NCBI RefSeq assembly: GCF_012395255.1
Contig: NZ_JAAZQD010000006.1
Coordinates: 124,001-188,000, forward strand
Length of the DNA stretch: 64,000 nucleotides
Origin: Oleiagrimonas citrea
Lineage (GTDB): Bacteria > Pseudomonadota > Gammaproteobacteria > Xanthomonadales > Rhodanobacteraceae
Direction: 5' to 3'
Part shown: one piece after another, positions 34,370 through 42,928 of the stretch
Layout of the letters: each line of letters begins with the position of its first letter
Position numbering within the stretch: the stretch's first letter is position 1
Notes under the pieces: model-generated
What the model was told of the DNA's origin: nothing
The model's input: only the letters and a program-made list of their open reading frames with translations
Databases searched by the model: none
Translations under genes and position numbers: made by a program

Positions 34370-35461
34370 TCAATGCGGCGGCGAATAGGTCACGCGGTAG
34401 ACCGCGCCAGCGAGGTCGTCGCTGACCAGCACGCTGCCGTCGGGCAGCGGCAGCACGTCGACCGGGCGACCCCAGGCGCGTTCGTTCTGCTGGAAGCCGG
34501 TGACGAGCGGAACCTGCTGCAGCACGCGGTTGCCCTTCACGCGCACGGCCATCACGCGGTAGCCGCTTTTCTTGGTGCGGTTCCAGGAGCCGTGCTCGGC
34601 GATCAGGATTGCGCCGTGGAAGCGCGCGGGGAACATTGTCCCGGTGTAGAAGCGCATGCCGAGCGCGGCCACGTGCGCGCCCAGCTTGGCCGCGGGCGGC
34701 GCGTAGTCCTTGCAGGGATGGCCCTTGCCGTATTCCGGGTCGGGCGTGTCGCCCTGGTGGCAGTAGGGATAGCCGAAGTGCTCGCCGAGGCGGTCGACGC
34801 GGTTCAGTTCGTCGCTGGGCAGGTCGTCGCCCATCATGTCGCGGCCGTTGTCGGTGAACCACAGCTTGCCGCTGCCCGGCTGCCAGTCGAAACCGACGGT
34901 GTTGCGGATGCCGCGTGCGACGAGTTCGCGATGACTGCCGTCCGGGTTCATGCGCCACAGCGCGGCGAATGGCAGCGGCGGGGCGCAGATGTTGCAGGGC
35001 GCGCCGACCGGCACATACAGCTTGCCGTCCGGGCCGAAGGCCAGGAACTTGCCGCCGTGATGGGACTTGTCGGGCAGGCGATCGGTCACCAACTGCGGCT
35101 TCGGCGGATCGTCGAGATGGTCGGCGATGTCGCGCAGTGCCACGATGCGGTCGACCGCCGACACGTACAGGTCGCCATGGTGGAAGGCGACGCCGATCGG
35201 GTTGCGCAGTCCGCGTGCGAGCACGTGCACGGTGTCGGCGCGACCATCGTGGTTGCGGTCGGTGAGCGCGTAGACGCGGCCGTTGTTCGAGCCCACGTAG
35301 ATCGTGCCATCCGGGCCGCGCGCCAGTTCGCGCGCGCCGGGCACGTCGTCCGAGTAGACCGCGATATGGAAACCGGGCGGCAGGCTCAGCCGCTGGATGG
35401 GCGGCGCGGCGTGCGCCGTGAAGACAAGCGCGCCAAGAAAGAGTCCGAACAGCGTGCGCAT
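34370..35461 (-). CDS. Exported PQQ-type sugar dehydrogenase / sorbosone dehydrogenase-like beta-propeller
   Basis: 363 residues with a signal peptide (MRTLFGLFLGALVFTAHAA). The fold is a six-bladed propeller like soluble glucose dehydrogenase or Asd. Motifs are ARELARGPDGTIYVGSN, LRNPIGVAFHHGDLYV, KFLAFGPDGKLYVPVGAPCN, ARGIRNTVGFDWQPGSGKLW, DNGRDMMGDDLPSDELN and the C-terminal GRPVDVLPLPDGSVLVSDD. It probably oxidises sugars in the periplasm using PQQ, but no PQQ biosynthesis gene is in the window. Two cysteines in GAPCNICAPP and CHQGD may form disulfides. Confidence 0.85.
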   Translation of the reverse strand: MRTLFGLFLGALVFTAHAAPPIQRLSLPPGFHIAVYSDDVPGARELARGPDGTIYVGSNNGRVYALTDRNHDGRADTVHVLARGLRNPIGVAFHHGDLYVSAVDRIVALRDIADHLDDPPKPQLVTDRLPDKSHHGGKFLAFGPDGKLYVPVGAPCNICAPPLPFAALWRMNPDGSHRELVARGIRNTVGFDWQPGSGKLWFTDNGRDMMGDDLPSDELNRVDRLGEHFGYPYCHQGDTPDPEYGKGHPCKDYAPPAAKLGAHVAALGMRFYTGTMFPARFHGAILIAEHGSWNRTKKSGYRVMAVRVKGNRVLQQVPLVTGFQQNERAWGRPVDVLPLPDGSVLVSDDLAGAVYRVTYSPPH

Positions 35462-35573
35462 GGTGCATGGCTCCGGTGCGGATCGGGTCTCTCAGGTTAC
35501 ACCTGCAGGCTCGAAACCGGCATGACCGCATGCGCGCTTCTGTTATCTTTTCGCGCTGAAGATCGGGGGACAC

Positions 35574-37049
35574 ATGAACAATCTGAACGACCTGGGCACG
35601 CTGGTGCGCGCGTCGACGCCGCTGATCGTGATCGAGACCCTCGACGAGCAGCGCGTGATCGAGAGTTTCCGCCACGTGATCGGCCAGCACCTGCGCCCGC
35701 TATGGCGCTGGACCATCACCGACGGCCTGACGCGACTCGATTTCGAGCAGCCCGAGGCCAGCGTCGCGCCGGACGTATCGCGCACGCTGGAGGCGATCCG
35801 CGAACACGACACGGCGGGCATCTACCTGCTGTTCGACGCACACCCGTATCTGGGCTACGCGATGACGCGGCGCATGCTGCGCGAGATCGTGCAGCGCCAG
35901 CGCAGTGCGCCGCACACGCTGGTGCTGGTGGGCGCCAAGATCGAACTGCCGGAAGAGTTGGAGCGGCTGGCGACGACGGTGCGCCTGAGCCTGCCCGACC
36001 TCAAGGCCATGGCCGGCCTGGTACGCAGCGAAGCGGTGGCCTGGCAGCGCAAGACCGGTCGCAAGCTGGAGGTGGACGGCGAGGCCGCGCGCCTGATCGT
36101 GCGCAACCTGCTGGGCCTGACCCGTGCCGACGCACGCCGCATCGTGCGCAAGCTGATCCACGACGACGACGCGCTGGGCCCCGACGATCTGCCACGCCTG
36201 ATGCAGGCCAAGTTCGAACTGCTGAACCGTTCCGGCCTGCTGCATTTCGAGTACGACACGGCGGGCTTCGCCGATGTCGCCGGTCTGAGCCGCGTCAAGC
36301 AATGGGTGAAACGTCGCCGGCCGGTGTTCCTCGGCGGCGAGGACGTGCCGAAGCTGGACCCGCCCAAGGGCCTGCTGCTGCTGGGCGTGCAGGGCTGCGG
36401 CAAGAGCCTGGCCGCCAAGGCCATTGCCGGTGGTCTCGGTGCGCCGCTGGTGCGGCTGGACTTCGGCACGCTGTACAACAAGTTCCACGGCGAGACCGAA
36501 CGCAACCTGCGCGAGGCGCTGCAGTCGACCGAATTGCTGGCGCCGTGCGTGTTGTGGATCGACGAGATCGAGAAGGGTCTGGCCGGTGGCGGCGATGACG
36601 GCGGTGTGTCGCGTCGCGTGCTCGGCTACCTGCTGACCTGGATGGCCGAGCACAAGGCGCGGGTCTTCGTGGTCGCCACCGCCAACGCGGTCGACCAGCT
36701 GCCGCCGGAGCTGCTGCGCAAGGGCCGTTTCGACGAGATCTTCTTCGTCGACCTGCCCAGCGCGGCGGTACGCGAGGAGATCTTCACGCTGCACCTGAAA
36801 CAGCGCGATCTCGATCCCGCCCACTTCGATCTGGCGGCGCTGGCTGCAACCAGCGAAGGATTCTCCGGCGCGGAGATCGAGCAGGCCATCGTCAGCGCGC
36901 TCTACGACACCGTGGGCGGCGTCGGCGTGCTGGATCAGGCGTTGCTCGAAAACGCACTGCGTTCGACGCGGCCGCTGTCGGTGCTGATGGCCGAACGCGT
37001 GCAGGCGTTGCGCGACTGGGCCGGCGTGCGCTGCGTTCCGGCGGACTGA
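35574..37049 (+). CDS. Ycf46-like AAA+ ATPase
   Basis: 491 residues. The N-terminal ~230 residues form a non-ATPase region beginning with [20 protein letters not shown]. The AAA+ module follows, with Walker [21 protein letters not shown] near 267, Walker [15 protein letters not shown] near 325, and the second-region [20 protein letters not shown] with the arginine finger. This layout is that of Ycf46, known from cyanobacteria, plastids and scattered bacteria, where a role in photosynthesis or CO2 response has been suggested. Its role in a heterotroph is unclear. It is monocistronic. Confidence 0.87.
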   Translation: MNNLNDLGTLVRASTPLIVIETLDEQRVIESFRHVIGQHLRPLWRWTITDGLTRLDFEQPEASVAPDVSRTLEAIREHDTAGIYLLFDAHPYLGYAMTRRMLREIVQRQRSAPHTLVLVGAKIELPEELERLATTVRLSLPDLKAMAGLVRSEAVAWQRKTGRKLEVDGEAARLIVRNLLGLTRADARRIVRKLIHDDDALGPDDLPRLMQAKFELLNRSGLLHFEYDTAGFADVAGLSRVKQWVKRRRPVFLGGEDVPKLDPPKGLLLLGVQGCGKSLAAKAIAGGLGAPLVRLDFGTLYNKFHGETERNLREALQSTELLAPCVLWIDEIEKGLAGGGDDGGVSRRVLGYLLTWMAEHKARVFVVATANAVDQLPPELLRKGRFDEIFFVDLPSAAVREEIFTLHLKQRDLDPAHFDLAALAATSEGFSGAEIEQAIVSALYDTVGGVGVLDQALLENALRSTRPLSVLMAERVQALRDWAGVRCVPAD

Positions 37050-37108
37050 ACGCCGCTGCACGCGGTTGCCGGGTCAAGCGGAACCGCGTCCGTCCGACGA
37101 GGCGCGTT

Positions 37109-38128
37109 TCAGAAACGTTCGGAGCGTTCGGCGGCGGCGTTGAAGCGCGCGGTGATGTAGTCGTCGGTGAAGCTGCGCAGCTTCCAGTTCTGGATGAAGC
37201 TGCAGTGGCCGCCGTACGGCGCGATGTCCAGCTCGACCTCGGGGGGCAGGGTCAGCTCGCGGAACTCATTCACCGGGATCACCGGATCGTCCTCGGCGGT
37301 GAGGATGGTGGTCGGCACCTTCAGCTCGGCCAGACGCTCGCCGCTGACCGAATAGCCGTCCAGATAGGCGTCCAGCGTGCCGAATTCGGTGTGCCGCTCG
37401 ACCTGCACGCGGGTCAGGCCGCGCAGGCCCTGGCGCAGATCCTCGTTGGTGAAGTAGTCCTGCTGCGGATACAGCTTCTGCTTGCGCTTGAGCGATCCGC
37501 GCCACTTGTGCATGAAGTACCACTCGTACATCCACGGTGCGGTTTCCAGCGAGAACAGGCCGGCGTGCGGATCGATCACCGGACAGATCGCGATGGTGTG
37601 CGCCAGCGGCAGATTCGCGCTCGGCGCACGCAGGGCCACGCGCAGGGCGAAATTGCCGCCCAGCGAGAAACCGGCCAGCGCCACCGGCGCGCCGGGATTG
37701 CGGAAGCGGGCGACGGCCTCGGCGGTGGCCTCGACCACCTCGTGGATCAGGCAGGAGTGGAACAGGCCGACATTCAGATGGTGCGTGTCGCCATGATCGC
37801 GGAAGTTGAGCCGGAACACGTCCCAGCCGGCATCGAGCAGACTGGCGCCGGTCTGCAGCACGTACGAGGAATCGATGCTGCCTTCCCAGCCGTGGTAGAC
37901 CACGGCCAGACCCCGCGCCTTGTCACGCACCTTCTGCCGGGTGATCGCACCGGTCAGGCGCACGCCGTCGGACAGGGTGAAGCGTACGTCTTCGCTGTTG
38001 CCGTTGACCTTGCGCGCCAGCGGGCGCAGCAGCAGGCGACGCAGGCTGCTGGACGACAGCATGGTCTGCACGTGACCGTTGCGCAGCAGCCGCGGAGGCT
38101 GGAAGTCGGCACCGCGGGGCAGGCTCAC
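37109..38128 (-). CDS. YheT-type alpha/beta hydrolase
   Basis: 339 residues. The N-terminus DFQPPRLLRNGHVQTML matches the YheT family. The oxyanion region is VVYHGWEGSIDSSYV near 76, the nucleophile Ser in ALAGFSLGGNFALR near 148, the acid in LTAEDDPVIPV, and the His in YGGHCSFIQNW. The start is GTG 38128, which overlaps the stop of plsC in a GTGA junction, implying translational coupling. Upstream sequence in the same frame belongs to plsC in another register. It is probably an esterase; a lipid substrate is suggested by the coupling. Confidence 0.88.
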   Translation of the reverse strand: MSLPRGADFQPPRLLRNGHVQTMLSSSSLRRLLLRPLARKVNGNSEDVRFTLSDGVRLTGAITRQKVRDKARGLAVVYHGWEGSIDSSYVLQTGASLLDAGWDVFRLNFRDHGDTHHLNVGLFHSCLIHEVVEATAEAVARFRNPGAPVALAGFSLGGNFALRVALRAPSANLPLAHTIAICPVIDPHAGLFSLETAPWMYEWYFMHKWRGSLKRKQKLYPQQDYFTNEDLRQGLRGLTRVQVERHTEFGTLDAYLDGYSVSGERLAELKVPTTILTAEDDPVIPVNEFRELTLPPEVELDIAPYGGHCSFIQNWKLRSFTDDYITARFNAAAERSERF

Positions 38129-38934
38129 CGATCCCCCTCGCCGACGCCGTCCAGTGCGTCGGCGATGGCCTGGCGTGCGGTCTCGGCCATGCGCTTGCGG
38201 CCCGCGTCGAAGCGCGGTACCGGTTTCAGGAAGTGCACTTCCACGTCCAGCGGCGGGTCGCCGAGCAGGCGCAGGAAGTTGCCCATGAAGCTCTCGTTCG
38301 GCAGGAAGCCGGCGTCGTAGCAGCGCTCGCCGTCGCGCATGAAGCGCAGCGCGGCTGGCTGCACCGGCACATCGGCGTCCAGCGCGGCCTGGAAGATCCG
38401 TGCATGGAAGACCTTCAGCGTGCGGCCGTCGTTGGTGCCGCCCTCGGGGAACACGGCCACGGAGCGACCCGCGCCGAGCCGCCGGGTCATCTCCTTCATC
38501 ACCACGCCGAGCGAATGGTTGCTGCCGCGCCGGTGGAAGATGGTGCCGCCGGTCGAGGCCAGCCAGCCGACCAGCGGCCAGCGCGCGATCTCGGCCTTGG
38601 CCACGAAGCACACCGCGCGCTGGGTGTGCATCAGCTCGATGTCCAGCCACGAGGAGTGGTTGCACACGAACATGGCCGGGTCCGGCAGCGGACGCCCGTA
38701 GCGATAGACACGGAAACCGAAGATGCGCAGCAGCACGCGCGACCACCAGCGGATCAGCCGGTGCGCCAGCGGCTCGCGGCCCTTGTCCACGGTCTGGCGT
38801 GCCCAGGTGAACACGGTCAACGCCAGCACGACGGCGACGATGATGTGCAGCAGCAGCAGTGGCACGCGATACAGGTAGCGGATCGCGCGCCACGGATCGC
38901 GCGTGCGAGTGATGGGCTGGGCGGGTGTATTCAT
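38125..38934 (-). CDS. plsC: 1-acyl-sn-glycerol-3-phosphate acyltransferase (PlsC-like)
   Basis: 269 residues. A hydrophobic N-terminal segment (LLLLHIIVAVVLALTVF, ~26-42) anchors it to the inner membrane. The acyltransferase HX4D motif is NHSSWLD (His93-Asp98), and the second block FPEGGTND is at 162. It makes phosphatidic acid from lysophosphatidic acid and acyl-ACP or acyl-CoA. It overlaps the downstream hydrolase gene by 4 bases. Many genomes carry several PlsC paralogues, so this may not be the principal one. Confidence 0.88.
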   Translation of the reverse strand: MNTPAQPITRTRDPWRAIRYLYRVPLLLLHIIVAVVLALTVFTWARQTVDKGREPLAHRLIRWWSRVLLRIFGFRVYRYGRPLPDPAMFVCNHSSWLDIELMHTQRAVCFVAKAEIARWPLVGWLASTGGTIFHRRGSNHSLGVVMKEMTRRLGAGRSVAVFPEGGTNDGRTLKVFHARIFQAALDADVPVQPAALRFMRDGERCYDAGFLPNESFMGNFLRLLGDPPLDVEVHFLKPVPRFDAGRKRMAETARQAIADALDGVGEGDR

Positions 38935-38986
38935 CGAACTTGCAAGGATACGCGAGGGGCCGCGTGCACTGCCAGCATCGCGCGCG

Positions 38987-39466
38987 TCAGGCCGTGTGCG
39001 GAAGCTGCGTCAGCGGCAGCGATGCCGCGCGCTTGACCGTGCGCAGCACAAAGCTGGAATTGACGTCGGCCACGCCAGCGGTATTGAGCAGCTGGTCCAG
39101 CAGGAAGCGGGAAAAATGCTCCAGGTCGGCCACGTGGATGTGCAGCAGATAGTCCATGTCGCCGGTCAGCGCGTGGCAGGCGGCCACTTCGTCCCAGCCG
39201 TTGACCAGCTGCACGAAGCGCTCGATGGTCTCGCCGTCGTGCTGCTTCAGCTGCACGCGGACGAAGGCCTGCAGCCCCAGCCCGATCGCCTGCGGATCGA
39301 CCTGCGCGGCGTAGCCGGCGATCACCCCCGCGGCTTCCAGCCGCTGCACCCGGCGCAGGCAGGCCGAGGCCGACAGGCTGACCTGCTCGGCCAGCTCGGC
39401 ATTGGTGATGCGCCCCTCGCGCTGCAGCACTTCGAGGATGCGCCGATCTGTGCGGTCAATGGCCAT
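38987..39466 (-). CDS. Lrp/AsnC family transcriptional regulator
   Basis: 159 residues. It opens MAIDRTDRRILEVLQREGRI and has an HTH NAELAEQVSLSASACLRRVQ, followed by the RAM ligand-binding domain with ALTGDMDYLLHIHVADLEHF. It is divergent from phhA across a 144-bp, relatively AT-rich region. That arrangement is typical of Lrp-like activators of aromatic amino acid catabolism (PhhR in pseudomonads is of another family). Control of phhA by phenylalanine or tyrosine is inferred. The start at ATG 39466 gives the normal family length. Confidence 0.93.
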   Translation of the reverse strand: MAIDRTDRRILEVLQREGRITNAELAEQVSLSASACLRRVQRLEAAGVIAGYAAQVDPQAIGLGLQAFVRVQLKQHDGETIERFVQLVNGWDEVAACHALTGDMDYLLHIHVADLEHFSRFLLDQLLNTAGVADVNSSFVLRTVKRAASLPLTQLPHTA

Positions 39467-39551
39467 GATTCGGCATAAAATCGTCAAAAAGGATGGTTTC
39501 TTGAAAGAATATTGCGCTTTTTCGGGCTTTCGGCGCAACTCGGCAACCATC

Positions 39552-39579
39552 TTGCGCGTGCATCTGTCTAAGCTGATAG
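39552..39579 (+). promoter_or_regulatory. Candidate sigma-70 promoter of phhA
   Basis: ttgcgc (39552-39557) and tgatag (39574-39579) are separated by 16 bases, which would put the transcript start near 39586 and give a short leader with a ggag site before ATG 39611. The -10 is imperfect. Confidence 0.35.
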
Positions 39580-39610
39580 GCGGCCTACACGTTTGATTCG
39601 GAGTCACGCC

Positions 39611-40498
39611 ATGAACACCCCACGACGCGTTGAACACCAGCAGACCGACCGCGGCACCATCCCGGTCTACGCCACCGGCGTGGTGGAGCAGCCGTGGGAC
39701 GACTACAGCAGCGTCGACCACCACGTCTGGGGCGAGCTGTTCGCGCGTCAGCGCGAGGTGCTGGCCGGTCGCGCCTGCCAGGAGTTCCTGGACAGCCAGA
39801 ACGTGCTGCAGATGACGGCCGACGCGATTCCGAAGTTCAGCGAACTCAACCCGATCCTGCGCGAAGCCACCGGCTGGGAGCTGGTCGGCGTCGAGGGCCT
39901 GCTGCCCGAGTACACCTTCTTCGAGCATCTGGCCAACCGCCGTTTCCCGGTCACCTGGTGGATCCGCAAGCCCGAGCAGATCGACTACATCTCCGAGCCG
40001 GATCTGTTCCACGACCTGTTCGGCCACGTGCCGCTGCTGATGAACCCGGTCTTCGCCGACTACATGGAAGCCTACGGCCGTGGCGCGCTGAAGGCGCATG
40101 GCATCAGCGAGGAAGCACTGCTCAACCTCACGCGCCTGTACTGGTACACGGTCGAATTCGGCCTGATCCGCACCGACGCGGGCCTGCGCATCTACGGTGC
40201 CGGTATCGTCAGCTCCAAGGGCGAGTCGATCTACTGCCTGGAGTCGGATGCGCCCAACCGCATCGGCTTCGATCTGGAGCGCATCATGCGCGCGCAGTAC
40301 CGCATCGATACTTACCAGCAGACTTACTTCGTCATCGACAGCTTCGAGCAGCTGTTCGACGCGACGCGGCCGGATTTCACGCGGATCTATGCGCGGTTGG
40401 CGAATCAGCCTTCGATTCGGGCGCGGGATGTTCTCGATTCCGATGATGTGATTCATCGGGGGACGCGCGAGGGGTTTGCGACGGATGAGGATGCCTGA
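39611..40498 (+). CDS. phhA: Phenylalanine 4-monooxygenase
   Basis: 295 residues, the size of bacterial PAH. The iron ligands are His134 and His139 in PDLFHDLFGHVPLL and Glu182 in YWYTVEFGLI. SSKGESIYCLES and TYQQTYFVIDSFEQLFDAT are further family motifs. It hydroxylates phenylalanine to tyrosine using tetrahydropterin and O2 in the cytoplasm. A ggag site lies 8 bases before ATG 39611. No pterin-4a-carbinolamine dehydratase (phhB) follows; the next segment is a repeat element and an AT-rich island. Confidence 0.96.
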   Translation: MNTPRRVEHQQTDRGTIPVYATGVVEQPWDDYSSVDHHVWGELFARQREVLAGRACQEFLDSQNVLQMTADAIPKFSELNPILREATGWELVGVEGLLPEYTFFEHLANRRFPVTWWIRKPEQIDYISEPDLFHDLFGHVPLLMNPVFADYMEAYGRGALKAHGISEEALLNLTRLYWYTVEFGLIRTDAGLRIYGAGIVSSKGESIYCLESDAPNRIGFDLERIMRAQYRIDTYQQTYFVIDSFEQLFDATRPDFTRIYARLANQPSIRARDVLDSDDVIHRGTREGFATDEDA

Positions 40499-40823
40499 CG
40501 CGTTCTTTGCGTGATTCGCTCTTGTAGGTAAAGCGGTTCCGACCGGCTGCGCCGGCCGGGTTACTTCTATTGCTTGTCCAATAGAAGTAACCAAGACAAG
40601 GACACCCCGGCGTCCGCGCCTTCCGGCCCTGCGGGCCTCCAGGTTCGCTCCGGGCTCCGGGGGTTCGCCGACAGGTCATCCTGACCTGACGACGAACTGG
40701 CGCACATCCTTGTGCGCCACTCTGCGGGCCTGATCCTCCACCCTCCGCCGCTACCGAAGGGGAGGGCATCGCATATCAGGGCCAGACGTACAATCAGACT
40801 TCTAGCGTCTATCTTCCGTGCAA
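40499..40823. other. Gene-free segment with the left repeat copy
   Basis: Contains the ~235-bp repeat element (40530-40763) and about 60 bases of AT-rich sequence leading into the Sel1-like gene. Short frames through the repeat are not conserved coding sequence. Confidence 0.7.
40530..40763 (-). repeat. Left copy of a ~235-bp inverted intergenic repeat
   Basis: The reverse complement of this segment matches 42616-42850 over its full length with scattered substitutions and small indels. Shared internal features are a hairpin of ttacttctattg / caatagaagtaa around a 6-base loop (40561-40590), the self-complementary ggcgcaca...tgtgcgcc element, and a pyrimidine-rich segment. I see no transposase. 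It resembles a dispersed non-coding repeat rather than an insertion sequence. Confidence 0.85.
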
Positions 40824-41399
40824 TTAATATATGGCAGACTTGGAACGGTCCCATAAACCAAAAATCGGGTATAGGGCATGGAAGAAAAACTTGCTTAGTA
40901 GACCAACAAACGGTTTCCCTGATCTTATTTTTGCCGAAGAATAAAATCCAAGCCCCCACTTCGACCCCCTTAAAAAAGATGAAAAGTAGTGCGTCGATGC
41001 CCGCGCATAATCTTTTTTAAATGTTTCATAGGCAAAGCCCAGAAGAATTTTTGCCTTGATATTGCCATCCATGTCGATAGCTTCTTCACAAAGTCTTTTT
41101 ATTTCTTCAAAATTTTCCGCGCGGTTCTCTTTATACAAAACTCTCGCGAAACCGAGTAAACCATTGCTCCCAAATCTGTGGGCTTCAACAATAAGGTGTC
41201 TATAATCTTTTTTAGCAAGCTCAAAATTTATACTTCCGTGCCAGCCGGCTTCATGGCCCCTGGCTCTCAAATATCTCGCAGCAAGGCCATCTGAAGACCG
41301 CGGATCTCTCCCTAGAATCTCGTCAATTACACCCTTAGAGGCTAAAAATCCGTTTTTTTTATACGCTTTATTAATATCTGAAAAATTACGCTTTTTCAT
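40824..41399 (-). CDS. Sel1-like protein downstream of orphan Rhs, candidate immunity protein
   Basis: 191 residues, lysine-rich and AT-rich in codon use compared with the rest of the window. It opens MKKRNFSDINKAYKKNGFLA. Helical repeats resembling Sel1/TPR units are suggested by SNGLLGFARVLYKENRAENF and NIKAKILLGFAYETFKKDYA. No signal peptide. It lies 32 bp downstream of the Rhs gene on the same strand, the usual place for an Rhs immunity gene. ATG 41399 is preferred over the TTG near 41435. Function is inferred from position only. Confidence 0.7.
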   Translation of the reverse strand: MKKRNFSDINKAYKKNGFLASKGVIDEILGRDPRSSDGLAARYLRARGHEAGWHGSINFELAKKDYRHLIVEAHRFGSNGLLGFARVLYKENRAENFEEIKRLCEEAIDMDGNIKAKILLGFAYETFKKDYARASTHYFSSFLRGSKWGLGFYSSAKIRSGKPFVGLLSKFFFHALYPIFGLWDRSKSAIY

Positions 41400-41431
41400 T
41401 GATCGTGGCCAAGTTAAACGTGTTGGGGTCG

Positions 41432-42388
41432 TCAATAACTATAGTCATGTTCAACCTCGTTCCTTCGGTTCGTTGATTTGATATCGGGGGTGTATCTATC
41501 AATTTGAGGAACGTTTGGTAATGGGGGGGTGTCCGAAGGCTCTCGTGATTTCGGACTGGTGTCTTTATTAGAGTCATGTGATTTTGAGCTGTGCCATGAG
41601 GCGGAATCTTGGTCAGTATTGGAAAGGATCCATCCTAGAATCACAGAAGATTCTATCCCTATCTCCTTTGATGCAGCCTCTGCTGCCATTTCTATGTTTT
41701 CTTTACCCTCCTCCATTGCCGTTACAGCCTCGGCCCATGCGCTCTCGGGCTCAAGTTCGACAACATGATTAACCACGGAAGGGTTACTTGATAGGGTGGC
41801 AGCTAATAATGGTGCCATAAACCTTCTTCCGGTCGCAGCAATGGCTCCGGGTGCAGCATCCACAGCAATAATTGCAACCGGAAGGAGCATTAGTCCACCC
41901 GTCGCAACAGCAATGGGTTTTCCGATTTTGTCCCTTGGTGACATGGGGGGCATTCTCCCACCCATCATTTTCCATTCGGCGTGAAACGCTTTCCCGGTCT
42001 CTTGCCCATTGGGGTCAATGTTTATAACAGGGTTGTTGTTCGCATAAGAGAATCTATTGAAATCATAATAGTTGCCCGCGGATGCGTATTTTGGATCAAC
42101 GCTCAAAAATCGCCCCAAAGTCGCATCGTAATATCGCGCCTTCATGTATATAAGTCCAGTGTCTGGATCGTTTACATGCCCTGTATATCCCGGCCCCATC
42201 TGTGCATCGCCGGTCTGCTGTTTCCCGTATGGGCGATAAGCTGCTTCATAAGTCGTATTTCCTTGACTGTCCATCTCGGCTACCACCGTGCCTTGAGCAT
42301 TGGTGATGAAGTATGTCGTGTGCTGTGACGCCTGCGCAGGAATCGCCGATATAAAAATAATAACCAAAGTAGATAATGTGATGCGCAT
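41432..42388 (-). CDS. Orphan Rhs-core protein with its own signal peptide
   Basis: 318 residues from ATG 42388 (a longer frame begins at 42481). A signal peptide (MRITLSTLVIIFISAIPAQA) is followed directly by the terminal part of an Rhs/YD shell: TTYFITNAQGTVVAEMDSQG, YRPYGKQ, GYTGHVNDPDTGLIYMKARY and YDATLGRFLSVDP, then NRFSYANNNPVINIDPNG, the core end. The last ~200 residues are a variable region with a hydrophobic stretch (IAVATGGLMLLPVAIIAVD) and a polar, proline/serine-rich tail. Complete Rhs proteins exceed 1000 residues, so this is a fragment or a minimal form. The AT-rich codons suggest transfer. Confidence 0.8.
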   Translation of the reverse strand: MRITLSTLVIIFISAIPAQASQHTTYFITNAQGTVVAEMDSQGNTTYEAAYRPYGKQQTGDAQMGPGYTGHVNDPDTGLIYMKARYYDATLGRFLSVDPKYASAGNYYDFNRFSYANNNPVINIDPNGQETGKAFHAEWKMMGGRMPPMSPRDKIGKPIAVATGGLMLLPVAIIAVDAAPGAIAATGRRFMAPLLAATLSSNPSVVNHVVELEPESAWAEAVTAMEEGKENIEMAAEAASKEIGIESSVILGWILSNTDQDSASWHSSKSHDSNKDTSPKSREPSDTPPLPNVPQIDRYTPDIKSTNRRNEVEHDYSY

Positions 42389-42928
42389 GCGTGCAGTGGA
42401 TGCATTTGCAGCATCTATAGTGGAATGAAGTATGTTATTGAATGCTGATCCTAATCTAAAATAAATATAGTCAATAATCATTGTTATTCATGTACTCCTA
42501 CATGTTAAGTGCTTAGGACCTACTGGAATGTAGCGTAGTCCGCGCTTCCCCCGCGGAAAAAAGATGAGGTCAGAGGCAATTAATTTGCGCCTTAATGCCC
42601 TAGCTTGCAACCTTATCCCCTTGGGTAGCGGCGGAGGGTGGGGGATTAGGCCCGCAGGGTGGCGCACAGGGATGTGCGCCAGTTCGTCGTCAGCACAGGA
42701 TGTGCTGTCGGCGAACCCCCGGAACCCGGAGCGGACCCGCAGGAGCGTAGCTCCGGAGGGCGCGGACGCTGGGGTGTCCTTGTCTTGGTTACTTCTATTG
42801 GACAAGCAATAGAAGTGACTCGGCCGGCGTCAGCCGGACGAAACCGCTTTTGGGAAGATGAAGGCCTTTGTGCGGGGCGCACTGCACATACTAGGCTTGG
42901 ATACTTCGCTCCCACACAAGCGCACCCC
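42389..42928. other. Gene-free segment upstream of the orphan Rhs gene with the right repeat copy
   Basis: 540 bases. The first ~220 are AT-rich and probably contain the Rhs promoter; the repeat copy fills 42616-42850. The remainder leads into the GNAT gene. I see no RNA gene and no supported coding sequence. Confidence 0.6.
42616..42850 (+). repeat. Right copy of a ~235-bp inverted intergenic repeat
   Basis: Inverted relative to 40530-40763, so the two copies enclose the AT-rich Rhs/Sel1 segment. It contains the same ttacttctattg / caatagaagt hairpin (from 42789) and the ggcgcaca...tgtgcgcc element. The two copies differ by point changes, so they are not a very recent duplication. Confidence 0.85.

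Noticed and set aside
40530-40763. Coding sequence through the left repeat copy
   Set aside because: Several frames are open, but they follow the repeat in both copies with different registers and are not supported by a ribosome binding site or a protein family.
40499-42928. Insertion sequence or integron around the Rhs island
   Set aside because: No transposase or integrase, no attC-like or target-site duplication visible. The flanks are inverted non-coding repeats only.
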